Shown piece by piece: positions 56,886 through 64,000 of a stretch of 64,000 bases of DNA (positions within the stretch are counted from its first letter, which is position 1; each line of letters begins with the position of its first letter). The notes under the pieces were generated by a model. The model was given only the letters and a program-made list of their open reading frames with translations. It was not told the DNA's origin and ran no database searches. Source of the DNA: Roseibium sp. HPY-6 (GTDB lineage: Bacteria; Pseudomonadota; Alphaproteobacteria; Rhizobiales; Stappiaceae); NCBI RefSeq assembly GCF_040530035.1, contig NZ_JBEWCD010000002.1:2835793-2899792 (forward strand), in the 5' to 3' direction. The translations under genes and the position numbers were made by a program.

Positions 56886-58001
56886 ATGGCGGATACGACG
56901 GAAACCTCAGGCGTTCGAATGCAATCCGGAACGTCCTTTGAACTGGTGGACCGTCTTCGAAGATCGTCTGAGTTTTTCGTCATTCCGTTTTTGGCTTTAG
57001 TCGTTTCCGGTCTCCTGTTTTCAGTCTTTCTCCTGACGCTTGGCAAGTCGCCTGTAGAATTTTTCTCTCTCGTCTGGAGAGGCGGTTTCGGAACCAGTTT
57101 TTCCTGGCAGAACACATTGGTTCGAGCAGCGCCACTGGTCTTCACCGCGCTTTGCGTTGCAATTCCGGCACGGCTTGGCCTCGTCATCATCGGAGGCGAG
57201 GGGGCGCTGGTACTTGGTGGTTTTGCGGCGGCGTCCATCGCAATACCGATGGTGGGTTGGGCTCCTTCATTTTTGATGCTCCTGGTGATGTTTCTAGCGG
57301 CAACGATTGCAGGCGGTGTCTGGATCGGACTGGTCGGGGCACTTCGGCACTATCGGGGTGTCAACGAAACGATCGCGTCGTTGCTGATGTTCTATATCGC
57401 CGTTTCGATCCTGAACTTCTTTGTTGAGGGTGCACTGCGCGACCCCTCTGACCCGAACAAGCCCTCGACCAAACCAATCGGCTCGGAAAACATGATCGGT
57501 GCCATACCAGGAACGGATGTTCACTGGGGACTGCTCGTCGGCATTTTGCTTTGTATTGCGCTATTTCTGGTCATGAACCGCACCACTTTCGGCTTTGCCG
57601 CCCAGATTGCGGGGGGCAATTTGCGAGCAGCGCAAGCGCAGGGACTCCCCGTTGGCAAGCTGATGGTTGTCGCCTGCATGATTGCCGGAGCCAGTGCAGG
57701 TATTGCCGGATTTTTTGAAGTTGCAGCCATTCACGGCAAGGCCAACGCGTCGCTGATCGCCGGATATGGTTTCACAGGAATCCTTGTTTCGTTCCTTGCG
57801 CGGCACAATCCGCTGGTGATCGTGCCGGTTGCCATCTTCCTGGGCGGGATTGCCGCCTCCGGCGGTCTTGTCCAGCGGCGCATGGATCTTCCCGATGCCA
57901 CGGTCCTGGTTCTCCAGGGCCTATTGTTCATCGTCATCCTCGTCTCGGAAACGTTTTACGGCCGGTTTCAGATATTCAGACCGAAGGGAGAAGCGGCATG
58001 A
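56886..58001 (+). CDS. BMP-type ABC importer, permease 1
   Basis: A 371-residue permease of the sugar/nucleoside (RbsC-like) type with about nine hydrophobic helices. The AAPLVFTALCVAIPARLGLVIIGGEGALVLG and AAQAQGLPVGKLMVVACMIAGASAGIAG segments are typical. It overlaps the second permease by 4 bp. Confidence 0.9.
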   Translation: MADTTETSGVRMQSGTSFELVDRLRRSSEFFVIPFLALVVSGLLFSVFLLTLGKSPVEFFSLVWRGGFGTSFSWQNTLVRAAPLVFTALCVAIPARLGLVIIGGEGALVLGGFAAASIAIPMVGWAPSFLMLLVMFLAATIAGGVWIGLVGALRHYRGVNETIASLLMFYIAVSILNFFVEGALRDPSDPNKPSTKPIGSENMIGAIPGTDVHWGLLVGILLCIALFLVMNRTTFGFAAQIAGGNLRAAQAQGLPVGKLMVVACMIAGASAGIAGFFEVAAIHGKANASLIAGYGFTGILVSFLARHNPLVIVPVAIFLGGIAASGGLVQRRMDLPDATVLVLQGLLFIVILVSETFYGRFQIFRPKGEAA

Positions 58002-58921
58002 CGGACGACCCCGGTCTGATGACGGTGCTTCTGGCCATGTTTGCCGGTGCCATTAGGGTCTCAACCCCGTTCCTGTTCGTCAGCCTAGGTGAAATGCTGA
58101 CCGAAAAGTCCGGAAGGATAAACCTGGGACTGGAGGGTACGTTGGTTTTCGGGGCCATGTCCGGATATGCCATCTCCTACCATACTGGATCGCCCTGGCT
58201 GGGTGTTCTGGTTGCCGGCATCTGCGGCTCGGCCTTCGGTGCGCTGCATGGGTATCTGTGCAAGCTTCCGCGCGTGAACGACATTGCGATCGGCATTTCG
58301 CTTATGCTTTTCGGCACCGGGCTCGCCTTCTTTTTCGGCAAAGCCTACATCCAGCCATCCGCGCCAAGGCTGCCGGCGATGTCGTTTGGTGCCTGGAGCG
58401 ATCATCCGGGTATCCGGCAGGCACTTGAGATCAATCCGCTTTTCCTGCTCGGGCTGGCCCTGGCAGTCTTTTTGTGGTGGGCGCTAAAGAACACACGCTA
58501 CGGACTGATCATACGAACGACCGGCGACAGCGCTCCAGCTGCTCTTGCGCTCGGCGTCAATGTCAACAAGGTCAGATTGTTGTCGACCATGGCCGGGGGA
58601 TTTTTTGCCGGCATCGGTGGCTCGTTTCTGTCGCTCTACTATCCCGGTAGCTGGACCGAAGGTCTTTCGTCCGGCCAGGGGCTGATGGCGGTGGCGCTGG
58701 TCATTTTCGCCCGCTGGAACCCGCTTGCTTGCTTTTGGGCGGCACTTCTTTTCGGTGCGGCCGGAGCACTTGGTCCGGCACTTCAATCCATCGGAATCTC
58801 GCGCGGCTATCACTTCTTCAATGCCGCCCCATACATTCTCACCCTTCTCATCATGATCGTGAGCACGTCACCCCGGCGGTCGCTGAAGGGCGCCCCCGGC
58901 GAATTGTCGATCACAAAATAG
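57998..58921 (+). CDS. BMP-type ABC importer, permease 2
   Basis: A 307-residue RbsC-like permease with about eight helices. The start has TPFLFVSLGEMLTEKSGRINLGLEGTLVFGA, the signature of the second permease in BMP-type importers. The stop lies 10 bp before the formamidase-like gene. Confidence 0.9.
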   Translation: MTDDPGLMTVLLAMFAGAIRVSTPFLFVSLGEMLTEKSGRINLGLEGTLVFGAMSGYAISYHTGSPWLGVLVAGICGSAFGALHGYLCKLPRVNDIAIGISLMLFGTGLAFFFGKAYIQPSAPRLPAMSFGAWSDHPGIRQALEINPLFLLGLALAVFLWWALKNTRYGLIIRTTGDSAPAALALGVNVNKVRLLSTMAGGFFAGIGGSFLSLYYPGSWTEGLSSGQGLMAVALVIFARWNPLACFWAALLFGAAGALGPALQSIGISRGYHFFNAAPYILTLLIMIVSTSPRRSLKGAPGELSITK

Positions 58922-58931
58922 GAGCGGCAGC

Positions 58932-59951
58932 ATGAACGGACTTGGCGGACTGAACAAATCTCCGAATGGCGTAGTCCTCGGGATGGTGCAATTGCAGTTG
59001 CCCAATGTTGTCAACGAAGCCGATCTGGCACGCCAGACCGGGGTCATTGTTGACATGGTCGCAAAGGCGCGGCGCAACATGCCGTCCATGGATCTGGTCG
59101 TCTTTCCCGAATACGCTCTGCACGGGCTCTCGATGGACACCAATCCCGACATCATGTGCACGCTAGACGGGCCTGAGGTCGCCGCCTTCAAGAGAGCCTG
59201 CATAGACAACGATATCTGGGGCTGTTTCTCCATCATGGAGCTTAATCCGGGCGGCATGCCATATAACTCGGGCCTGGTGATCGACAACAAAGGCGAATTG
59301 AAGCTCTATTATCGCAAGATGCATCCCTGGGTGCCTGTAGAGCCCTGGGAACCTGGCGACCAGGGTATCCCGGTCATAGACGGCCCGAAGGGCTGCAAGC
59401 TCGCTCTGATCATTTGCCACGACGGCATGTTTCCGGAGATGGCTCGCGAATGCGCCTATAAGGGTGCGGAGATCATGATCCGCACTGCGGGTTACACGGC
59501 GCCGATCCGAGAGAGCTGGAAATTCACCAACCAGTCCAACGCCTTCTGCAATCTCATGGTCACAGCGAATGTGTGCATGTGCGGCACGGACGGTACGTTC
59601 GACAGCATGGGCGAGGGCATGGTCGTCAACTTTGACGGCACGATCATCGCACATGGTACCAGCGGCCGGGCAAATGAGATCATCACGGCGGAAGTGCGCC
59701 CCGACCTTGTGCGTGAAGCCCGCATCAACTGGGGCGTTGAGAACAACATCTACCAGTTCGGCCATCGTGGTTATGTGGCTGTGAAGGGTGGTGCCCAGGA
59801 CTGTCCGTATACCTACATGACGGATCTGGCGGCAGGAAAATACCGGTTGCCCTGGGAGGCCGAGGTCATTCACACGGACGGGACCTCCTGCGGCTTCGAA
59901 ACACCGGCTCGCATCTATGGCGAAAAAGCCATGAGCGACGCTGCGGAGTGA
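58932..59951 (+). CDS. Nitrilase-superfamily amidase, formamidase (AmiF)-like
   Basis: A 339-residue enzyme of the aliphatic amidase/formamidase branch. Catalytic residues are Glu 60 ([10 protein letters not shown]), Lys 129 ([14 protein letters not shown]) and Cys 162 ([14 protein letters not shown]). Length and motifs fit AmiF, which splits formamide to formate and ammonia. Its place in an importer operon with biuret-type hydrolases suggests that it uses a small amide made by the pathway; whether it is formamide is not shown. Start has GGAG 9 nt upstream. Confidence 0.85.
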   Translation: MNGLGGLNKSPNGVVLGMVQLQLPNVVNEADLARQTGVIVDMVAKARRNMPSMDLVVFPEYALHGLSMDTNPDIMCTLDGPEVAAFKRACIDNDIWGCFSIMELNPGGMPYNSGLVIDNKGELKLYYRKMHPWVPVEPWEPGDQGIPVIDGPKGCKLALIICHDGMFPEMARECAYKGAEIMIRTAGYTAPIRESWKFTNQSNAFCNLMVTANVCMCGTDGTFDSMGEGMVVNFDGTIIAHGTSGRANEIITAEVRPDLVREARINWGVENNIYQFGHRGYVAVKGGAQDCPYTYMTDLAAGKYRLPWEAEVIHTDGTSCGFETPARIYGEKAMSDAAE

Positions 59952-59956
59952 AAGCC

Positions 59957-60688
59957 ATGCAATTAGCAACCACTATTGCTGGCATCGCGGAAGGCCCGGT
60001 CGCGGCCAATCCCTATTCCTGGCCCTACAACGGCGACCTCAGGCCGGACAATACGGCGCTGGTCATCATCGACATGCAGACGGATTTCTGCGGCAAAGGC
60101 GGTTATGTCGACAGCATGGGCTACGACATCAGCATGACCAGAGCACCGATTGAGCCGATAAGCCGCGTGCTCAAAATCATGCGAGAAAAAGGCTATCACA
60201 TCATTCACACCCGGGAAGGACACAGGCCCGACCTGGCCGACCTGCCGGCCAACAAGCGTTGGCGCTCCCAAAGGATCGGAGCGGGCATCGGCGATCCCGG
60301 GCCTTGCGGCAAGATCCTGGTAAGAGGTGAGCCTGGCTGGGAGATTATTCCGGAACTCGCGCCAGCAGAGGGAGAACCCATCATCGACAAACCAGGCAAG
60401 GGGTCCTTCTATGCAACGGATCTTGAGTTGCTTCTGCGCACGCGGGGCGTTCAAAACCTCGTTCTGACTGGCATCACAACGGACGTTTGTGTACACACGA
60501 CCATGCGCGAAGCCAATGACCGCGGTTTTGAATGCCTGGTCCTGTCGGATTGCTGCGGGGCAACCGATGCTGGTAATCACGATGCGGCATTGAAAATGGT
60601 AACGATGCAGGGCGGTGTTTTCGGCGCTGTTGCTGACAGCGAAACCCTGCTGAAGGGATTGCAAGGCACCGGTGAGTTGATTGCATGA
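59957..60688 (+). CDS. Cysteine hydrolase of the isochorismatase fold, biuret-hydrolase-like (copy 1)
   Basis: A 243-residue cysteine hydrolase. The catalytic triad Asp 39 (VIIDMQTDF), Lys 148 ([11 protein letters not shown]) and Cys 178 ([17 protein letters not shown]) can be placed. The fold also includes isochorismatase and ureidoacrylate hydrolase, but the motifs and operon neighbours point to a biuret- or ureide-type amidohydrolase. The ATG at 59957 was preferred to a GTG at 59948 that overlaps the formamidase stop. Overlaps the ATPase gene by 4 bp. Confidence 0.82.
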   Translation: MQLATTIAGIAEGPVAANPYSWPYNGDLRPDNTALVIIDMQTDFCGKGGYVDSMGYDISMTRAPIEPISRVLKIMREKGYHIIHTREGHRPDLADLPANKRWRSQRIGAGIGDPGPCGKILVRGEPGWEIIPELAPAEGEPIIDKPGKGSFYATDLELLLRTRGVQNLVLTGITTDVCVHTTMREANDRGFECLVLSDCCGATDAGNHDAALKMVTMQGGVFGAVADSETLLKGLQGTGELIA

Positions 60689-62226
60689 GTGTTGCGCAGG
60701 ACATAGCGCCGACGCAGCGGGCAATCAGCGTCGAAACCATTGGCATGAGCAAGGTGTTCGGCAGTCTCAATGCGCTCGACGATGTGTCGATAAAGGTCGC
60801 GCCGGGTTCGTTTCACGCTCTTTTAGGAGAAAACGGAGCGGGCAAGTCCACGCTGGTCAAATGCATGATGGGCTTCTACCAGCCCTCAAGCGGCGCTTTG
60901 GTTGTCAACGAAAGCGAAGTCAGCGTCCCCAATCCGCGTGCGGCACATGCGCATGGAATTGGCATGGTCTATCAGCATTTTACGCTGGTTCCTTCGCTGA
61001 CGGCCGCCGAAAACCTTGTGATTGCAAGGGCGGACACGCCGACAATCATAGACTGGAAAAAGGAGCGAAAGGCTCTTGGCGCTTTTCTGGAGACAACACC
61101 GTTCAAGGTGCCGCTGGAAGTGCCCGTTTCGAGCCTGTCCGCGGGAGAAAAACAGAAGCTCGAAATTCTGAAGCAGCTATATCTCGACCAGCGCTTCTTA
61201 ATCCTGGATGAGCCGACTTCGGTTTTGATCCCTGACGAGGCCGATGAGGTTCTGGGCCTGTTGCGAGGCATGACGGAAGCGGGTGAGCTGACCATCTTGA
61301 TGATCACGCATAAGTTTCGGGAGGTCACCGCCTACGCGGACGACGTCACGGTTTTGCGGCGTGGCCGTCTGGTTGGCAGCGGACGGGTCAAGGATCTATC
61401 GGTTGAAGACATGAGCCGCATGATGATCGGCGAGACGGAAATCAGGGAAAGCGCCGCTCGAACCGAACAAACGCAAAAGAAACTCAAGCTGGAGCTGGCC
61501 GGTCTGTTTGCGGAGGATGATGAAGAACTACCTGCCATAGAGGCGATCAGTCTGAAGATCCACGAAGGGGAAATATTCGGCATCGCCGGCGTCTCCGGAA
61601 ACGGACAGTCGGAGCTGATTGAGGTGCTCTCCGGACAGCGCCTTCTTAAGGACGGACGGATTTTTGTCGACAAGAAGCCCTATGAACCGGAACGTGGTCA
61701 GATGGACATGTTCAAGGTGTTCGGCTTTTCTGAAGAGCCGCTCAAGAACGTGGCGGTTCCGCGCATGAGCGTTGCGGAGAACATGGCTTTCCGGACTTTC
61801 GACAAGGCACCCATTTCTCCTTTCAGGGGCTGGCTGTCTCCGCCGCCGATGCGCAAACAGGCGCGCGAACTCATTGCCGCCTATCGGGTCAAGACGCCTT
61901 CCACGGAAGAACCGATCGAGAACCTTTCGGGCGGGAATGTCCAACGCGCCATTCTCGCCAGGGAACTCTCCGGCGAGGTCGATATTCTGATCGTCGCAAA
62001 CCCCTGTTTCGGATTGGACTTTGCATCCGTCGCCGAGATCCGGGCTCAGATCATGGAGCAGCGGAACAAGGGGGCGGCGGTCCTACTGGTGTCAGAGGAT
62101 CTCGACGAAATTCTCGAGCTTGCGGACACAGTCGCCGTGATGTCCGAAGGGCGGATCACCTACCAATCCCCCATGGCGGAGACGGACAGGGCAACGATCG
62201 GTCATGCCATGGCGGGACATCATTGA
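60685..62226 (+). CDS. BMP-type ABC importer, double ATPase
   Basis: A 513-residue ATPase with two domains in the style of sugar/nucleoside importers. First domain: [38 protein letters not shown]. Second domain: a degenerate Walker A ([10 protein letters not shown]), [14 protein letters not shown] and [10 protein letters not shown]. The degenerate second P-loop is normal for this class. It completes the importer formed by 55656, 56886 and 57998, although it is placed between the two cysteine hydrolases. Confidence 0.92.
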   Translation: MSVAQDIAPTQRAISVETIGMSKVFGSLNALDDVSIKVAPGSFHALLGENGAGKSTLVKCMMGFYQPSSGALVVNESEVSVPNPRAAHAHGIGMVYQHFTLVPSLTAAENLVIARADTPTIIDWKKERKALGAFLETTPFKVPLEVPVSSLSAGEKQKLEILKQLYLDQRFLILDEPTSVLIPDEADEVLGLLRGMTEAGELTILMITHKFREVTAYADDVTVLRRGRLVGSGRVKDLSVEDMSRMMIGETEIRESAARTEQTQKKLKLELAGLFAEDDEELPAIEAISLKIHEGEIFGIAGVSGNGQSELIEVLSGQRLLKDGRIFVDKKPYEPERGQMDMFKVFGFSEEPLKNVAVPRMSVAENMAFRTFDKAPISPFRGWLSPPPMRKQARELIAAYRVKTPSTEEPIENLSGGNVQRAILARELSGEVDILIVANPCFGLDFASVAEIRAQIMEQRNKGAAVLLVSEDLDEILELADTVAVMSEGRITYQSPMAETDRATIGHAMAGHH

Positions 62227-62891
62227 TGATCGAAGTTGACGCGGCACCCTTTGCATTCAAATTCGATCCCGCGCGAACCGCATTGGTCGTGATCGATATG
62301 CAACGCGATTTCATTGAACCGGGTGGATTCGGGGAAACGCTTGGCAACGATGTGTCTCACATGCAGCGTGCCATCGGTCCGACAAGGCATCTGCTTCAGC
62401 TCTTTCGGGAACGAGGCTGGCCTGTCATCCACACACGTGAAAATCATGCGGGGGATCTGAGCGACTGCCCACCGGCGAAACGCGAACGTGGCGAGCCGTC
62501 TCTGCGCATTGGCGACGAAGGGCCGATGGGCAGGATACTCATTCGGGGTGAGCCCGGTGCGGAGATCGTTCCAGAATGTGCGCCCGTAGACGGTGAAACC
62601 GTCATCGACAAGCCCGGCAAGGGAGCGTTTTACGCGACGCCCTTGAGCGATGTTCTCAAGACGCTTGGTACAAACAGCTTGATTTTTGCCGGGGTCACAA
62701 CTGAAGTCTGTGTTCAAACCACCATGCGGGAAGCCAATGACAGAGGCTACGATTGTCTTTTGATCGAAGAGGCAACCGAGAGCTATTTTCCGGCCTTCAA
62801 GGCTGCGACGCTCGAGATGATCCGTGCGCAGGGCGGTATAGTGGGCTGGACCACGCCATTGGCGTCTTTCGGAATAGCGATCAATCAATAG
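62226..62891 (+). CDS. Cysteine hydrolase of the isochorismatase fold, biuret-hydrolase-like (copy 2)
   Basis: A 221-residue cysteine hydrolase with Asp 24 (VVIDMQRDF), Lys 132 ([11 protein letters not shown]) and Cys 162 ([17 protein letters not shown]). It shares its core motifs with copy 1 but lacks about 15 N-terminal residues and has TTEVCVQT in place of TTDVCVHT. Copy 2 lies just before the AtzG/AtzE-like genes, so it is the better candidate for biuret hydrolysis to allophanate. The ATG at 62226 shares one base with the stop of the ATPase gene. Confidence 0.83.
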   Translation: MIEVDAAPFAFKFDPARTALVVIDMQRDFIEPGGFGETLGNDVSHMQRAIGPTRHLLQLFRERGWPVIHTRENHAGDLSDCPPAKRERGEPSLRIGDEGPMGRILIRGEPGAEIVPECAPVDGETVIDKPGKGAFYATPLSDVLKTLGTNSLIFAGVTTEVCVQTTMREANDRGYDCLLIEEATESYFPAFKAATLEMIRAQGGIVGWTTPLASFGIAINQ

Positions 62892-62903
62892 ACCGGGGTT
62901 GGC

Positions 62904-63089
62904 ATGAGCGGCAAATTCGACGCAAAAGCACATGTGGCGCACATGGAAGTTGTTATGGGTCTGACACTGGAAGAAGGCTGGCGTCCGGTCGTTGAAACTC
63001 ACATCGCCGCAACGCAAAAGGCGGCAGAACTCGTCCTGTCCTTTCCACTCGAGGACGACGTTGAAGCAGCGCCGGTTTTTGAGGCATGA
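62904..63089 (+). CDS. atzG: AtzG-like small subunit (DUF4089 family)
   Basis: A 61-residue protein with a helical pattern: AHMEVVMGLTLEEGWRPVVETHIAATQKAAELVLSF in the middle, then an acidic tail ending FPLEDDVEAAPVFEA. It resembles GatC-like AtzG, which wraps around the amidase AtzE and is needed for its stability. The stop overlaps the ATG of the AtzE-like gene by 4 bp, which supports the pairing. It is too short for most gene finders but looks real. Confidence 0.82.
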   Translation: MSGKFDAKAHVAHMEVVMGLTLEEGWRPVVETHIAATQKAAELVLSFPLEDDVEAAPVFEA

Positions 63090-64000
63090 GTGGTGGCACG
63101 CCGTTGTCCGCGCTGACTGCGTCGGAAATTGCCTCGTCCGTCGGAACGGGCACTCTTCGGGCCAAAGAGGTCTTAGAGGCGTCACTGGCGCGGATTGAAA
63201 CCCTGAACCCGGCTGTCAACGCCTTTACCGATGTCACCGCCCAAAGAGCGCTGGCCGAAGCGGAAGAGGTCGATGCTGCCGTTGCAAAAGGAGCAGAACT
63301 TCCCCTTGCCGGTGTGCCGTTTGCGGTCAAGAACCTGTTTGACATTGAAGGCGTCGTCACCCGGGCGGGCTCGAAGATCAATCGTGAGAACGCGCCTGCG
63401 GTGGCAGACGCCACGCTTGTCAGCAAGCTCCGAAGCGCGGGAGCGGTTTTGGTGGGCGGGCTCAATATGGGCGAATACGCCTATGACTTTACCGGTGAAA
63501 ATTTCCATGACGGCAATTGCGTCAATCCGCATGACCTTGGCCGCATGAGCGGCGGGTCCTCATCGGGATCAGGGGCTGCCGTCGCCGCTGGAATGGTACC
63601 CTTGACGCTTGGATCGGACACAAATGGGTCTATCCGGGTACCGTCATCCTTTTGCGGTCTCTTTGGCCTGAAGCCAACCTATGGTCGCCTGTCGCGTCAT
63701 GGAACGTATCCGTTCGTTGGCAGTCTTGACCATCTCGGGCCTATGGCCCGTTCCGCAAAGGATCTGGCACTTGTCTTTGATACCCTGCAAGGACCGGACC
63801 CGTTTGACCCCGCGCAGGCGGAACGAGAGAGCCTGGCAACGCTGACGGAGATTGAAAAAGGAACTGACGGCCTTCGGATTGCCGTTGCTGGTGGTTACTT
63901 CAGACAAAAAGCCGAACCAGAGGCTTTTGCGGCAGTCGACAAGGTTGCACAAGCGCTTGGTGTAACAGCTGAAATCGACATTCCGGAGGCCGCCAGAGCA
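63086..64000 (+). CDS. atzE: AtzE-like amidase (1-carboxybiuret hydrolase type), 3' end outside window
   Basis: The first 305 residues of an amidase-signature enzyme: Lys 82 (FAVKNLFDI), cis-Ser in GGSSSGSG (158-160) and nucleophile Ser 182 (SDTNGSIRVPSS). AtzE hydrolyses 1-carboxybiuret, formed when cyanurate is opened, to 1,3-dicarboxyurea; the adjacent AtzG-like gene makes this call more likely than a generic amidase or GatA. The frame is open to the right edge. Downstream genes are not visible, so the presence of a cyanuric acid hydrolase (AtzD) cannot be judged. Confidence 0.85.
   Translation, partial: MSGGTPLSALTASEIASSVGTGTLRAKEVLEASLARIETLNPAVNAFTDVTAQRALAEAEEVDAAVAKGAELPLAGVPFAVKNLFDIEGVVTRAGSKINRENAPAVADATLVSKLRSAGAVLVGGLNMGEYAYDFTGENFHDGNCVNPHDLGRMSGGSSSGSGAAVAAGMVPLTLGSDTNGSIRVPSSFCGLFGLKPTYGRLSRHGTYPFVGSLDHLGPMARSAKDLALVFDTLQGPDPFDPAQAERESLATLTEIEKGTDGLRIAVAGGYFRQKAEPEAFAAVDKVAQALGVTAEIDIPEAARA

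Noticed and set aside
60685..62226. Degenerate second P-loop in the double ATPase as a defect
   Set aside because: The second P-loop is degenerate in the whole RbsA/BMP ATPase class.
63086..64000. Amidase at the right edge as GatA of the Glu-tRNA amidotransferase
   Set aside because: It is paired with an AtzG-like (DUF4089) gene and biuret-type hydrolases, and GatC/GatB are absent.

Overview
The window looks like chromosome from a denitrifying alphaproteobacterium. The base composition is GC-rich, the genes are tightly packed and many overlap by 4 bp (ATGA). The nos order (nosRZDFYLX) and nir order (nirS ... nirE-C-F-DL-G-H-J-N) are those of alphaproteobacterial denitrifiers. A marine Rhodobacterales or Stappiaceae-type organism would fit, but nothing in the sequence fixes the genus. 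There is no rRNA, CRISPR array, integrase, transposase or insertion sequence. One tRNA gene (Pro, anticodon TGG) is present.

Layout. (1) 1-2,390 is housekeeping: the 3' part of a Sir2 deacylase gene, a two-domain cold-shock protein, a DUF192 protein and tRNA-Pro. (2) 2,388 to about 33,240 is a continuous nitrite-to-dinitrogen island: nnrU and nnrS (divergent), nosRZDFYLX, a long minus-strand nir operon (nirS, a NapC/NirT-like multihaem fusion, a cupredoxin, nirECF-DL-GHJN, a CbiX-type chelatase, two small membrane proteins), norCBQDEF, a DUF4202 protein and a Crp/Fnr regulator. Five TTGAC-N4-GTCAA-like boxes lie in front of nnrU/nnrS, nosR, nirE, nirS and norC. A box closer to the FNR consensus lies in front of the regulator gene, which suggests an oxygen-then-NO cascade. 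(3) 33,544-34,482 encodes an unrecognised membrane-anchored protein. (4) 35,034-47,080 holds an M14-like deacylase, an M20 peptidase, an M81 (MlrC-like) protein, a LysR regulator, a complete dipeptide-type ABC importer and an AbgB-like M20 amidohydrolase. (5) 47,289-55,413 holds a second LysR regulator, a second dipeptide-type importer with a fused double ATPase, and an allophanate hydrolase. (6) 55,656-64,000 holds a BMP-type ABC importer interleaved with a formamidase-like nitrilase, two biuret-hydrolase-like cysteine hydrolases, an AtzG-like small protein and an AtzE-like amidase cut by the window edge.

Working together. Region 2 would reduce nitrite to NO (NirS), NO to N2O (NorCB) and N2O to N2 (NosZ). 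It also carries heme d1 synthesis (NirE, NirDL/G/H, NirJ, NirF, NirN, with CbiX as a possible iron chelatase) and copper and flavin delivery for NosZ/NosR. No nitrate reductase is present. Regions 4-6 form about 29 kb of importers and amide-bond hydrolases. The set AtzF, AtzE/AtzG and two BiuH-like enzymes is the lower part of a cyanurate/biuret-type nitrogen pathway, here tied to a transporter class usually associated with nucleosides. The true substrate is not evident and is the most open question in the window.
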